Source of the DNA: Nocardia neocaledoniensis | GTDB lineage: Bacteria; Actinomycetota; Actinomycetes; Mycobacteriales; Mycobacteriaceae | Length of the DNA stretch: 64,000 nucleotides | Direction of reading: 5' to 3' | Assembly (NCBI RefSeq): GCF_003182135.1 | Contig: NZ_QGTL01000004.1 | Span: 248,001-312,000, forward strand | Part shown: piece after piece, positions 36,350 through 44,596 of the stretch | Numbering within the stretch: the first letter of the stretch is position 1 | Layout: each line of letters starts with the position of its first letter | Position numbers and translations under genes: made by a program | Notes under the pieces: generated by a model | Told to the model about the DNA's origin: nothing | Databases searched by the model: none | What the model saw: only the letters and a program-made list of their open reading frames with translations

Positions 36350-37551
36350 TCGGCGATCATCGCTGTCAGCAGATCCACGAAGGACACTCCCTTGTTCGCG
36401 ACCCCGAACGCGCGGGCCCGGACCAGGGTCTGGCGGGCCCAACTGCGATGCGGGCGCATCTCGTTCATCTTGTTGCGGTACTCCGAGGCCGCGACCCCGC
36501 CGACATCGGCCTCCATGATGTGCAGTGCGTCGGCGTACTCCTCGTGCGTCACCACCGACAGCGCGTGCACGGCGGCCACGTGCGAGGGGTGGATGACGGT
36601 CTTGCCCTGTATCCCGTTGGCCCGGTCCAGGGTGATCTCGCGCAGCAGCCCGTCGAGGTCGCGGCTCACCAGGTACTGCCGGAACGGGACGGCGTCGGAT
36701 TCCTCGAACGGCGCGGTCCGCAGCAGCGGACGGAACATCCGCTCGTGATCGGCGAAGTACTCCCACACCGGCCCGGTGATGATGAAGCCGGTGCCGTCGG
36801 CGCGGCCGAGGTAGTTGACGATGTCGGCGATCACGTCGGCGACCACGCGCACGTCGTAGATCGTCAGGTCGCGGTCGCGACGGATGCCGAAGGTGGCGCA
36901 CATGTCGGTCGCGCCGATGCGCACCGCGAGCAGGTGATCGCGGTATTCGTCGAGCAGCTCGGCGATCCGGGACAGCTGTTCGTCGCGGGTCTGCCGGTGC
37001 ACCAGGTTCGCCGACTCGAGCACCGGCATGCCGTAGATCGGCCGATCCAGCCTGCGCCGCGCGTCGGCCAGCGCGGCCAGGTAGGCGGGGCCGGTGACGG
37101 TGTCGAACTTGGGGAAGACGAACCCGGTGAGCACCTCGGCGCCGCGCCCGAGCCGGTCCACGACCTCGGTGACCGTCTGCGGGTCGCGCACCCGGATGAA
37201 CAGCATCGGGTTCGGATCCTCGCTGCGGGCGAGCAGGTCGAGGGTGTCGACCGCGTGTTCCTTGGCGGCCTCCACCTGGTGATCGGCGACGGCGTCCTCG
37301 AGGTCGATCACCATCGAGCACACCCCGCGCGCGGCCCGGCGCTGAATGGTGGCGGCCAGATCGGGACGGGTCGCCGGCACGTAGAGGGTGGCCCCGAGCG
37401 CGGTCGCGAGCAGTTCCCGATCGTCGACGATCGGCTCGGGTTCGACGAGGAACAGCTCACGGGCGCGCGGCCCGTGCAGCTGCCGGAAGTGACGGAGCGG
37501 GACCTGTTTGCGCAGGCAGATCTCTGTAGCGACGGCGTATCCCGCGGTCAT
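36346..37551 (-). CDS. HpcH/HpaI aldolase / citrate-lyase-like protein of the ter cluster
   Basis: A 401-residue TIM-barrel enzyme (start ATG 37551; an in-frame ATG at 37560 is possible). Recognisable parts: SMVIDLEDAVADHQ near residue 80 (metal/CoA-ester lyase motif), PIYGMPVLESA near 175, and HPSHVAAVHAL near 320. Citrate-lyase beta-type enzymes cleave C-C bonds of oxo-acid esters; in ter systems this member is thought to supply or remodel the carbon unit of a nucleoside-like product. ATGA overlap with the PRTase fusion shows co-translation. Confidence 0.85.
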   Translation of the reverse strand: MTAGYAVATEICLRKQVPLRHFRQLHGPRARELFLVEPEPIVDDRELLATALGATLYVPATRPDLAATIQRRAARGVCSMVIDLEDAVADHQVEAAKEHAVDTLDLLARSEDPNPMLFIRVRDPQTVTEVVDRLGRGAEVLTGFVFPKFDTVTGPAYLAALADARRRLDRPIYGMPVLESANLVHRQTRDEQLSRIAELLDEYRDHLLAVRIGATDMCATFGIRRDRDLTIYDVRVVADVIADIVNYLGRADGTGFIITGPVWEYFADHERMFRPLLRTAPFEESDAVPFRQYLVSRDLDGLLREITLDRANGIQGKTVIHPSHVAAVHALSVVTHEEYADALHIMEADVGGVAASEYRNKMNEMRPHRSWARQTLVRARAFGVANKGVSFVDLLTAMIAE

Positions 37552-37578
37552 ACCCCCCACCTCATCTGTCGGGCCATC

Positions 37579-38793
37579 TCACTTCTTCTCGTGCTTTCTC
37601 ATGCGTTCGACTACGCCGGCGATGAATGTCGCGACGGTATCCAGTTCGGAAACATACGCCCAATAGTCTGGATGACGACCCGTCAGTCCAGATGTTATGC
37701 GCTCCAGCCGCTCGGCCTGCGCATCGAGGACCGAGCCCCACTCGTCGACCAGTCCTCGATCGACCGCGAGCATCTGCGCGTCCCGTAGCCGGAATCGTAC
37801 GGTGCGCGCCTGCGCATCGGGGTCGGCCCGCACGCCACGCAACAGTTCGAGGCGCCGGGTCACGGCGTCGACCAACTGCTCGGCCTCGGCGAGGTGCTGG
37901 CGCGCGGTCGCGGTCAAATCAAGGGCGGTCTCCGGGTCGTGCTCGGCCGCCGCGACACGCGCGCGGACCAGCGCGGCGTCCGCGGCGTCGATATCGCGGC
38001 GGCTTTCTCGCTCATTGTTGGTCAAGTCCGCCGAACTCGCAGCGTTGAACTCGCGCAACAGCGCCGAGTAGGCGGGACCGAGCGCGTCCGCGCGGTTGCG
38101 CACCGCGGCCAGTCTGGTGGTCACGGAGGAGATCGCGTTGGTGGCCGCGCCGGCCCGAGAAGGGGCCTGCGCCAACGCATCCGACAATTCCTTGGTGGCC
38201 TGTTGCACCGCCGCCGCGGCGGTGCGCGCGGCGGCGACGGAGGTGCTCGGATCCACCGCGGACGCTGTGATCAGATCGTCATTCAGCCGCCTTACGCCGG
38301 CGGCCACCGACGGATACGAGCCGTACCCCGACGACTCCGCCGCGGCCAGCGCCCGCTCCGCCTCCGTCCGCACCTGCGCCAGTAGCTGCGGTACGGCCCC
38401 GCGTACCCGGGCCGCCTCGGCCAGTCCGGCGCTGTGCGCGTGATAGAACTCGTCGACCCCGCGGGCCGCGTCGGTCAGCTGGCGCACCAGCGCGTCGGCC
38501 CTGGCCGGACCGTCGGCGACCGACGTGCCCGCGGCCTCGGCGGCATCGAGCTCATCGGTGAAACCCAGGTACGCGCCCGCCGCCGCGTAGCAGCGCGCAC
38601 GCACCGGCTCCCACACCGCGCCGATCGCGCGGTCGGGGAAAACCTGTTCGCTGGCAAGCACACCCGCCTCCGCCGCCGTCTGCCGCTGATCCATGTCGAG
38701 GAAAGCGGCCGATGTCGCGGCCCGCGCTCCGCTGATCCAGTCATGATCCGCCCCCGACCTGAACCATCCGCGTCTGCGAGGTGTCACCGTCAC
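37579..38793 (-). CDS. Coiled-coil protein of the ter cluster
   Basis: A 404-residue, Ala/Arg/Glu-rich, almost wholly helical protein with long coiled-coil stretches (about residues 120-340). No transmembrane helix or enzyme motif. The GTG start at 38793 begins MTVTPRRRGWFRSGADHDW. It is the first gene of the leftward operon that continues into aldolase, PRTase fusion and HAD. It probably scaffolds the complex; function is unproven and I do not recognise a named family. Confidence 0.65.
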   Translation of the reverse strand: MTVTPRRRGWFRSGADHDWISGARAATSAAFLDMDQRQTAAEAGVLASEQVFPDRAIGAVWEPVRARCYAAAGAYLGFTDELDAAEAAGTSVADGPARADALVRQLTDAARGVDEFYHAHSAGLAEAARVRGAVPQLLAQVRTEAERALAAAESSGYGSYPSVAAGVRRLNDDLITASAVDPSTSVAAARTAAAAVQQATKELSDALAQAPSRAGAATNAISSVTTRLAAVRNRADALGPAYSALLREFNAASSADLTNNERESRRDIDAADAALVRARVAAAEHDPETALDLTATARQHLAEAEQLVDAVTRRLELLRGVRADPDAQARTVRFRLRDAQMLAVDRGLVDEWGSVLDAQAERLERITSGLTGRHPDYWAYVSELDTVATFIAGVVERMRKHEKK

Positions 38794-38979
38794 GTCCCCT
38801 TTCCGAACCGCGCGGCGACCCGACCACGCACAGTCCCGATGGTAGGAGATTCGCAGCCTTCACCAGGGCTGCAGCTTGTTCCTACGCAAGTTTCGCGAAA
38901 CCTATTACTGTCGTAGCCGTACCCGGCGATTCGGACATGCTGGGAAACGACACAACGGACTAACCGAAGGGATTCCCGC

Positions 38980-39555
38980 ATGGGTGTCAGTCTGTCCAAG
39001 GGCGGCAATGTCTCGCTGACCAAAGAGGCCCCGAACCTGACCGCGGTCGCGGTCGGCCTCGGCTGGGACGTGCGCACCACCACCGGCACCGACTTCGACC
39101 TCGATGCCAGCGCGATCGCCACCGGCGCGGACAAGAAGGTCGTCTCGGACAAGCACTTCGTGTTCTTCAACAACCTGAAGTCCCCCGAGGGTGCCATCGA
39201 GCACGCCGGCGACAACACCACCGGTGAGGGCGAGGGCGACGACGAGGTCATCAACGTCGACCTGGCCAACACCCCGCCGACCATCGAGAGCATCTTCTTC
39301 CCGGTCTCGATCTACGACGCGGAGACCCGCTCGCAGTCGTTCGGCCAGGTGCGCAACGCCTACATCCGCGTCGTCGACCGGGCCAACGGCACCGAGCTCG
39401 CGCGCTACGACCTGTCCGAGGACGCCTCGACCGAGACCGCTATGGTCTTCGGCGAGCTGTACCGCAACGGTGCCGAATGGAAGTTCCGCGCCATCGGGCA
39501 GGGCTACGCCTCCGGCCTGGCCGGTATCGCCCGCGACTACGGCGTCAACGTCTAG
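38980..39555 (+). CDS. terD: TerD family protein
   Basis: A 191-residue canonical TerD. It starts MGVSLSKGGNVSLTKEAP and keeps both calcium-binding acidic loops, TDFDLDASAI and AGDNTTGEGEGDDEV, and the family ending EWKFRAIGQGYASGL. ATG 38980 with GAAGGGA upstream. It is divergent from the coiled-coil gene and 69 bases ahead of the membrane protein gene. TerD binds Ca and assembles at the membrane with TerC-type proteins during stress. Confidence 0.93.
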   Translation: MGVSLSKGGNVSLTKEAPNLTAVAVGLGWDVRTTTGTDFDLDASAIATGADKKVVSDKHFVFFNNLKSPEGAIEHAGDNTTGEGEGDDEVINVDLANTPPTIESIFFPVSIYDAETRSQSFGQVRNAYIRVVDRANGTELARYDLSEDASTETAMVFGELYRNGAEWKFRAIGQGYASGLAGIARDYGVNV

Positions 39556-39624
39556 TCACCATCTCGGACGGGGGGTTCGTCGACTCGGGCCCCCTGTCCG
39601 CGTGACACAGAAAGGTCCCTCCGC

Positions 39625-40731
39625 GTGATAACGCGCATTTTCGGCCTGTCCATCGTCATCACGGTGCTGTCGCTGGTCGTCGCCTACCTCTACGGTGGTC
39701 TGACCGCCCTCGCGCTGTGCGCGATCCTCGGCATCCTCGAGGTGTCGCTGTCGTTCGACAACGCCGTCATCAACGCCACCGTCCTGGAACGGATGAGCGA
39801 GTTCTGGCAGCGGATCTTCCTGACCATCGGTGTCGTCATCGCCGTGTTCGGTATGCGACTGGTGTTCCCGCTGGCCATCGTGTGGGTCACCGCCGGACTG
39901 AATCCGGTGCAGGCCTTCGATCTGGCCCTCAACCCGCCGGAGAACGACGCGCCGTACTTCCCCGACGGCAGCCCCAGCTACGAAACCCTGCTGACCGACG
40001 CGCACCCGCAGATCGCGGCGTTCGGCGGCATGTTCCTCGCGCTGCTGTTCCTGAACTTCATCTTCGAGGACCGTGAGATCACCTGGCTGAGCTGGCTGGA
40101 GAAGCCGTTGGCCAAGGCGGGCAAGCTCGACATGCTCTCGGTCGTCATCGCAGGCACCGGTCTGGTGCTGACCGCGGAGTTCCTGGCCAAGGACGACGAT
40201 CGCTCGACCGTGCTGGTCGCCGGCCTGCTCGGCATGATCGTCTACATCCTGGTCGACGGCCTCGGTTCGATGTTCCACACCGAGGAGCTCGAAGAAGGCC
40301 CGCACGGTCCGTCCGGGCTGGTCAAGGCGACCGGTAAGGCCGCGTTCTTCCTGTTCCTGTACCTCGAGGTGCTCGACGCGTCGTTCTCGTTCGACGGTGT
40401 CATCGGCGCGTTCGCGATCACCTCGGACCCGATCATCATCGCCCTCGGCCTCGGCCTCATCGGCGCGATGTTCGTCCGCTCGATCACGGTGTACCTGGTC
40501 CGCCAGGGCACCCTCTCGGAGTACGTGTACCTCGAGCACGGCGCCCACTGGGCGATCGGCGCGCTGGCGACGATCCTGCTGGTCTCGATCGGTGTGCACG
40601 TCAACGAGCTGATCACCGGTCTGGTCGGTGTCGCGTTCATCGGCGCCGCGCTGATCTCGTCCATCCTGCGCAACCGCAAGGGCGAGCCCGACGCGGTCGA
40701 CGAGTCGAAGGAAACCGCGCCGGTCGGCTGA
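39625..40731 (+). CDS. DUF475/TerC-like membrane protein
   Basis: A 368-residue integral membrane protein with about eight transmembrane helices. Two intramembrane acidic motifs typical of the TerC superfamily are present: LEVSLSFDNAVI near residue 38 and LEVLDASFSFDGVIGAF near 250. GTG start 39625. TerC-like proteins are suspected metal (Mn or similar) exporters and partners of TerD. The gene ends the ter island on the right, followed by a bidirectional terminator. Confidence 0.9.
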   Translation: MITRIFGLSIVITVLSLVVAYLYGGLTALALCAILGILEVSLSFDNAVINATVLERMSEFWQRIFLTIGVVIAVFGMRLVFPLAIVWVTAGLNPVQAFDLALNPPENDAPYFPDGSPSYETLLTDAHPQIAAFGGMFLALLFLNFIFEDREITWLSWLEKPLAKAGKLDMLSVVIAGTGLVLTAEFLAKDDDRSTVLVAGLLGMIVYILVDGLGSMFHTEELEEGPHGPSGLVKATGKAAFFLFLYLEVLDASFSFDGVIGAFAITSDPIIIALGLGLIGAMFVRSITVYLVRQGTLSEYVYLEHGAHWAIGALATILLVSIGVHVNELITGLVGVAFIGAALISSILRNRKGEPDAVDESKETAPVG

Positions 40732-40758
40732 CAGGCGTTGGAGTAAGCCGGAAATGCC

Positions 40759-40796
40759 ACAGCGGCGGCGAGTCCCTCGGGATTCGCCGCCGCTGT
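40759..40796. terminator. Bidirectional terminator
   Basis: ACAGCGGCGGCGAGTCC and GGATTCGCCGCCGCTGT form a 17-bp stem with one G-T pair and a short loop, followed by CGTTT. It separates the convergent DUF475 and GT87 genes. Confidence 0.8.
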
Positions 40797-40805
40797 CGTT
40801 TCTCG

Positions 40806-42176
40806 CTACACCACCGGTTGCGGCAGCCGGACCGGTTCCAGCTGTTCGGTCGCGCCCCGTCGTCGGCCCCGGATGAACAGGAAGAACAGGATGCAGAGCA
40901 GCACCGAACGCGTCCACACGCCGAACTGGACGACCCCCTCCAGCAGGTCGTAGTCCTCGCCCGCGCCCATGGCGGCGAAGTACCGGAACACGCCGATCCC
41001 CACCGCCGCGTCGGCCACCAGATAGGCCGCGACCAGCGACCACGGCACCTCCAGCAGCACCAGGAACGGAATTATCCACAGGGTGTACTGGGGTGAGTGC
41101 ACCTTGTGGAACAGCATGAATCCGCACAGCATCGCGCCGCTCACACCCACCCACGGGAAGGCCGACGTGGGCGTCCAGCGGCGGTATCCGAGCCACATCG
41201 CCAGCGCGAACGAGGCCAGGATCAGGGTGGGGGACGCGGCGGCGACCATGTCGTGCCAGTCGTTCGAGGTCTCGGCGGCGCGGCCGAAGATCAGCTGATG
41301 ACCCCAGTACCAGATCGAATTGGTGGTGATGTCGGCCTGGCGCAGCCGCTGGAAGACGATCGAGGCCCGCCACCCCTCCACCCCGGCCAGCACGAACGGC
41401 AGATTCACCGCCGCGACCGTGCCCATCGCCGCGAGCACGGTCTGGGCGGCGCCCGCGAGGTCGAGCTCGCCGAGCCGCCGCCCGTCGCGCGGACGGCCCT
41501 CGGTGAGCACGTACAGCGCCAGCGGGAGCACGAAGATGCCCGGATAGATCTTGAAGCAGAAACCCACCGCGAGCAGCACCGCGGCGATGATGCCGCGGGT
41601 GCGCACCGTCAGGCCGGTCAGCGCGGTCATCACGTAGACCGCGCCCACCGCCGCGCACACCACCGGCAGTTCCCAGTTGTGGAAGGCGTAGAGCACCAGC
41701 GGCGGGCCGATCGCCCACAGCAGCGCCGCCGGACCCGCCATCCGCGCCAGCATCCAGGCCGTGAGCAGCGCGAACGGGGTGAGCAGCAGGGCCGAGCGCC
41801 ACAGGAAGTCGGCGTCGTTGTCGACGCCGATCGCCGCCGCCCACATCAGCAGGCCGCTGAGCACCGGGTACTCCACGGCGCCGCCGACGAGCGCGCCCTC
41901 CTCGGTGATCCCGCCGTGCACGTACGGGAATACGTGATTGTCGATCTCGCGGCCGCTCCAGAGGAACTGGATGTCCGAGTAGCAGACATCGGCGTCCTTG
42001 CGGACGTCGAACACCAGGCTGCGGCCGATCTCGTCGATCGCGCCGCCCGCGCAGCGCGCCTTGTTGGCGTAGGCCAGGGCCAAGGTGAGCCCGCACAGCA
42101 GCACGATCAGGAAGGTCAGCGCCGAGGCCGTGGCCACGCCGCGGGTTGCCCGCTGCGACGTGTCGGCCTTGGTCAT
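40806..42176 (-). CDS. GT87-type membrane mannosyltransferase (second copy)
   Basis: A 456-residue membrane protein with about ten helices and GT87/DUF2029 motifs: VEYPVLSGLLMWAA, FHNWELPVV (in place of FTNFDALA), GFCFKIYPGIFVLPL and HSPQYTLWIIPFL. ATG 42176 chosen; GTG 42185 adds three residues. It is a distant paralogue of the protein at 25707, and the two flank the ter island. Likely uses a polyprenyl-phosphate sugar at the outer face of the membrane. Acceptor unknown. Confidence 0.82.
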   Translation of the reverse strand: MTKADTSQRATRGVATASALTFLIVLLCGLTLALAYANKARCAGGAIDEIGRSLVFDVRKDADVCYSDIQFLWSGREIDNHVFPYVHGGITEEGALVGGAVEYPVLSGLLMWAAAIGVDNDADFLWRSALLLTPFALLTAWMLARMAGPAALLWAIGPPLVLYAFHNWELPVVCAAVGAVYVMTALTGLTVRTRGIIAAVLLAVGFCFKIYPGIFVLPLALYVLTEGRPRDGRRLGELDLAGAAQTVLAAMGTVAAVNLPFVLAGVEGWRASIVFQRLRQADITTNSIWYWGHQLIFGRAAETSNDWHDMVAAASPTLILASFALAMWLGYRRWTPTSAFPWVGVSGAMLCGFMLFHKVHSPQYTLWIIPFLVLLEVPWSLVAAYLVADAAVGIGVFRYFAAMGAGEDYDLLEGVVQFGVWTRSVLLCILFFLFIRGRRRGATEQLEPVRLPQPVV

Positions 42177-42259
42177 GGCGACCACAGTATTCGATCGATT
42201 TCGCTGCTCACGACCCGCTCATGTAGCCTTGTCGGGTTGCTGACGCAACGAACCCTCCT

Positions 42260-42278
42260 GCCACGGAAAGTCCGTGGC
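42260..42278 (+). promoter_or_regulatory. Leader hairpin before rpsF
   Basis: GCCACGGA-AAG-TCCGTGGC forms a perfect 8-bp hairpin 32 bases before the rpsF start and just upstream of an AGGAGGT ribosome site (42294-42300). Autoregulatory S6:S18-binding leaders exist upstream of rpsF in several phyla; whether this hairpin is one is uncertain. Confidence 0.35.
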
Positions 42279-42309
42279 CGTTTCCTAGTCCACAGGAGGT
42301 GATTGGTCC

Positions 42310-42597
42310 GTGCGTCATTATGAAGTGATGGTCATCCTCGACCCGAGCCTGGACGAGCGCATCGTCGGGCAGTCCCTGGATACCCTGCTCAACGTCGTCA
42401 AGACCGAGGGCGGCAAAGTCGACAAGGTCGACATCTGGGGCCGCCGCCGGCTCGCCTACGAGATCCGCAAGCAGGCCGAAGGCATCTACGCGGTCGTCGA
42501 ACTGACCGCGACCCCGGCCACCGTGAGCGAGCTCGACCGCCAGCTGGGCCTGAACGAGACGGTGCTGCGCACCAAGGTTCTGCGCAACGACAAGTAG
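42310..42597 (+). CDS. rpsF: Ribosomal protein bS6
   Basis: A 95-residue S6 protein with the family start [16 protein letters not shown] and [23 protein letters not shown] 42310, preceded by AGGAGGT. S6 pairs with S18 on the small subunit platform. First gene of the rpsF-ssb-rpsR-rplI operon, in the same order as Rv0053-Rv0056. Confidence 0.97.
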   Translation: MRHYEVMVILDPSLDERIVGQSLDTLLNVVKTEGGKVDKVDIWGRRRLAYEIRKQAEGIYAVVELTATPATVSELDRQLGLNETVLRTKVLRNDK

Positions 42598-42696
42598 TCC
42601 GCACCCTCTTCTCGAATTCCGTGTCAGAGCCTAGCTTTAGGCTCGAGCACGAAATCCCGAGACGCGGACTGCACCCCCGAGCAGGAGGAACCCCAC

Positions 42697-43254
42697 ATGG
42701 CAGGCGACACGGTCATCACCGTCATCGGAAACTTGACGGCAGACCCGGAGCTTCGTTTCACGCCCGCGGGCGCAGCGGTGGCGAATTTCACCGTCGCTTC
42801 GACTCCCCGCGTATTCGATCGCAACACGAACGAATGGAAAGACGGCGAGGCCCTGTTCCTGCGCTGCAACATCTGGCGTGAAGCAGCGGAGAACGTCGCC
42901 GAGAGCCTGACCCGAGGCGCTCGCGTCATCGTGAGCGGACGGCTCAAGCAGCGCTCCTACGAAACCCGCGAGGGCGAGAAGCGCACGGTCGTCGAACTCG
43001 AGGTCGACGAGGTCGGCCCCTCGCTGCGCTATGCGACGGCGAAGGTCTCCAAGGCCGGTCGCGGCGGCGGAGGCGGCGGCTTCGGTGGTGGTTCCGGTAA
43101 CGCCGGTGGTGGTAGCGCAGGCGGCTACAACGCCAACAGTGGCGGCGGACAGTCGGGCGGCGGCAACGCCGGCAACGACGATCCGTGGGGTAGCGCGCCC
43201 GCGGCCGGCTCCTTCGGGGGCGGCGGCCGCATGGATGACGAACCGCCGTTCTGA
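42697..43254 (+). CDS. ssb: Single-stranded DNA-binding protein
   Basis: A 185-residue SSB. Residues 1-115 form the OB fold ([37 protein letters not shown]). The Gly/Ser/Asn-rich tail of about 60 residues ends in the acidic tip MDDEPPF, which recruits repair and replication partners. AGGAGG precedes the ATG at 42697. It sits between S6 and S18 genes as in most bacteria. Confidence 0.97.
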   Translation: MAGDTVITVIGNLTADPELRFTPAGAAVANFTVASTPRVFDRNTNEWKDGEALFLRCNIWREAAENVAESLTRGARVIVSGRLKQRSYETREGEKRTVVELEVDEVGPSLRYATAKVSKAGRGGGGGGFGGGSGNAGGGSAGGYNANSGGGQSGGGNAGNDDPWGSAPAAGSFGGGGRMDDEPPF

Positions 43255-43285
43255 GGAACGGCACTCATAGTACGGAGAGAACACC

Positions 43286-43537
43286 ATGCCTAAAGCGCCC
43301 GCGCGCGAAAAGGTGCTGAAGAAGAAGGCTTGCACTTTCTGCAAGGAGAGCAAGTCCGGCATCGTCAATATCGATTACAAGGACACCACGCTCCTGCGTA
43401 AGTACGTCAGCGACCGCGGCAAGATCCGCGCTCGCCGCGTCACCGGCAACTGCGTGCAGCACCAGCGTGACATCGCTGTGGCCGTCAAGAACTCGCGTGA
43501 GGTGGCCCTGCTGCCTTACGTGTCGACCGCTCGCTGA
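43286..43537 (+). CDS. rpsR: Ribosomal protein bS18 (zinc-binding form)
   Basis: An 83-residue S18 with a CTFCKE pair near residue 16 and a further Cys in GNCVQHQ, the pattern of the zinc-containing (C+) form. In mycobacteria a zinc-free paralogue replaces this form under zinc limitation. ATG 43286; ACGGAGAG upstream. Partner of S6 encoded in the same operon. Confidence 0.96.
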   Translation: MPKAPAREKVLKKKACTFCKESKSGIVNIDYKDTTLLRKYVSDRGKIRARRVTGNCVQHQRDIAVAVKNSREVALLPYVSTAR

Positions 43538-43554
43538 GAAAGGGAGTCAGACAG

Positions 43555-44007
43555 ATGAAGCTCATCCTCACCGCTGATGTCGACAACCTCGGTGCCCCGG
43601 GCGATCTCGTCGAGGTCAAGGACGGCTACGGCCGCAACTACCTGCTGCCCCGCGGCCTGGCCATCGTGGCCACCCGTGGCGCCCAGAAGCAGGTCGAGGG
43701 CATCCGCCGGGCGCAGGACGCCCGCAAGGTGCGCGACCTCGATCACGCCAACGAGCTGAAGCAGGCCATCGAGGGCCTGGAGTCGGTCTCGCTGGCCGTG
43801 AAGACCGCCGACAGCGGCAAGCTGTTCGGTTCGGTCACCACCGCCGACGTGGCCGGCGCCATCAAGGCCGCCGGTGGCCCCGTGGTGGACAAGCGCAGCA
43901 TCGAGCTGCCGAAGTCGCACATCAAGGCGACCGGCAAGCACGGCATCGTGGTGCACCTGCACCCCGACGTGGCTGCCAAGTTCAACCTCGAGGTTGCCGC
44001 GAACTGA
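43555..44007 (+). CDS. rplI: Ribosomal protein bL9
   Basis: A 150-residue L9 with the N-terminal signature [36 protein letters not shown] (seen at residues 1-36), a central helix and a C-terminal domain ending FNLEVAAN. Last gene of the operon; a hairpin terminator follows 7 bases after the stop. Confidence 0.97.
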   Translation: MKLILTADVDNLGAPGDLVEVKDGYGRNYLLPRGLAIVATRGAQKQVEGIRRAQDARKVRDLDHANELKQAIEGLESVSLAVKTADSGKLFGSVTTADVAGAIKAAGGPVVDKRSIELPKSHIKATGKHGIVVHLHPDVAAKFNLEVAAN

Positions 44008-44014
44008 GTTCGCT

Positions 44015-44053
44015 GAGAACCACCCCCTTGTTCCGCATGGGGGTGGTTTCTCA
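44015..44053 (+). terminator. Terminator after rplI
   Basis: GAGAACCACCCCC and GGGGGTGGTTTCTC form a long stem (one bulge) around TTGTTCCGCAT, followed shortly by CCTTTTTC. It ends the rpsF-rplI operon. Confidence 0.85.
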
Positions 44054-44167
44054 TTGCCTTTTTCAGGGACGAATGGCGATAGCTGCTCGGTAACCGGCGA
44101 TCTTTCCCGTGCAGGTCGGCGGTAGCGGCCGATGGTCGGCAACTCGCTGACCTCCCGTTATTCAGCC

Positions 44168-44410
44168 TGTGGATGATTGCCGAAACCAACCGGCAGATTT
44201 GTGACTCCGGTCATAGCGTGCACCTCCGCTGTTTACCCAACACGCCCGGCTGTTCACCTTGACCGACACGCCGAAACTTCTTTCATCCACAGGCGACAAG
44301 TTGGGTAAAACGGGCGCTAGCAGGGCGTTCCATCGCACTGACCTGGGTTTTCCCCACGTTTTCCACAGAAGCTGCACAACACCGGGTGAACTACCCCCAA
44401 GTTATCCACA
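44168..44410. promoter_or_regulatory. Cluster of DnaA-box-like sites upstream of dnaB
   Basis: The 589-base gap between rplI and dnaB is relatively AT-rich and holds one perfect DnaA box TTATCCACA (44402-44410) and near matches TTTTCCACA (44359-44367), TCATCCACA (44283-44291) and its inverse TGTGGATGA (44168-44176). No open frame in the gap looks coding. The sites could regulate dnaB or titrate DnaA. Matches are seen directly; function is inference. Confidence 0.5.
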
Positions 44411-44596
44411 GTTGTGTGCACATATCGGGTTGGCGCCGCCCGAAATCGTCGCCTAGGTTCGTCGCATCGCCCTGCGCACGGCCCCGGGAAGCGCGCAGGC
44501 AACCGATAGCTGACATTCGTGTCGGTGCCCGGGAGTACAACGAGTTCATCGATGTGAAACCCCCGGTTCTGCGGGCAGAGAGGACGGTCGATTCTG

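Noticed and set aside
33548..37321. A longer frame running from the PRTase fusion back through the aldolase gene
   Set aside because: The part beyond 36349 is the aldolase gene read in the wrong frame; its Arg/Gly-rich product has no family resemblance, and ATG 36349 overlaps the aldolase stop as a normal operon start.
42260..42278. Calling the rpsF leader hairpin a confirmed S6:S18 autoregulatory element
   Set aside because: Only the stem is visible; the specific bulge and sequence contacts of that motif could not be established by eye.
44008..44596. Replication origin oriC
   Set aside because: Boxes are few and dnaA and dnaN are not beside it; in this group oriC lies between those genes. 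A regulatory or titration role is more likely.
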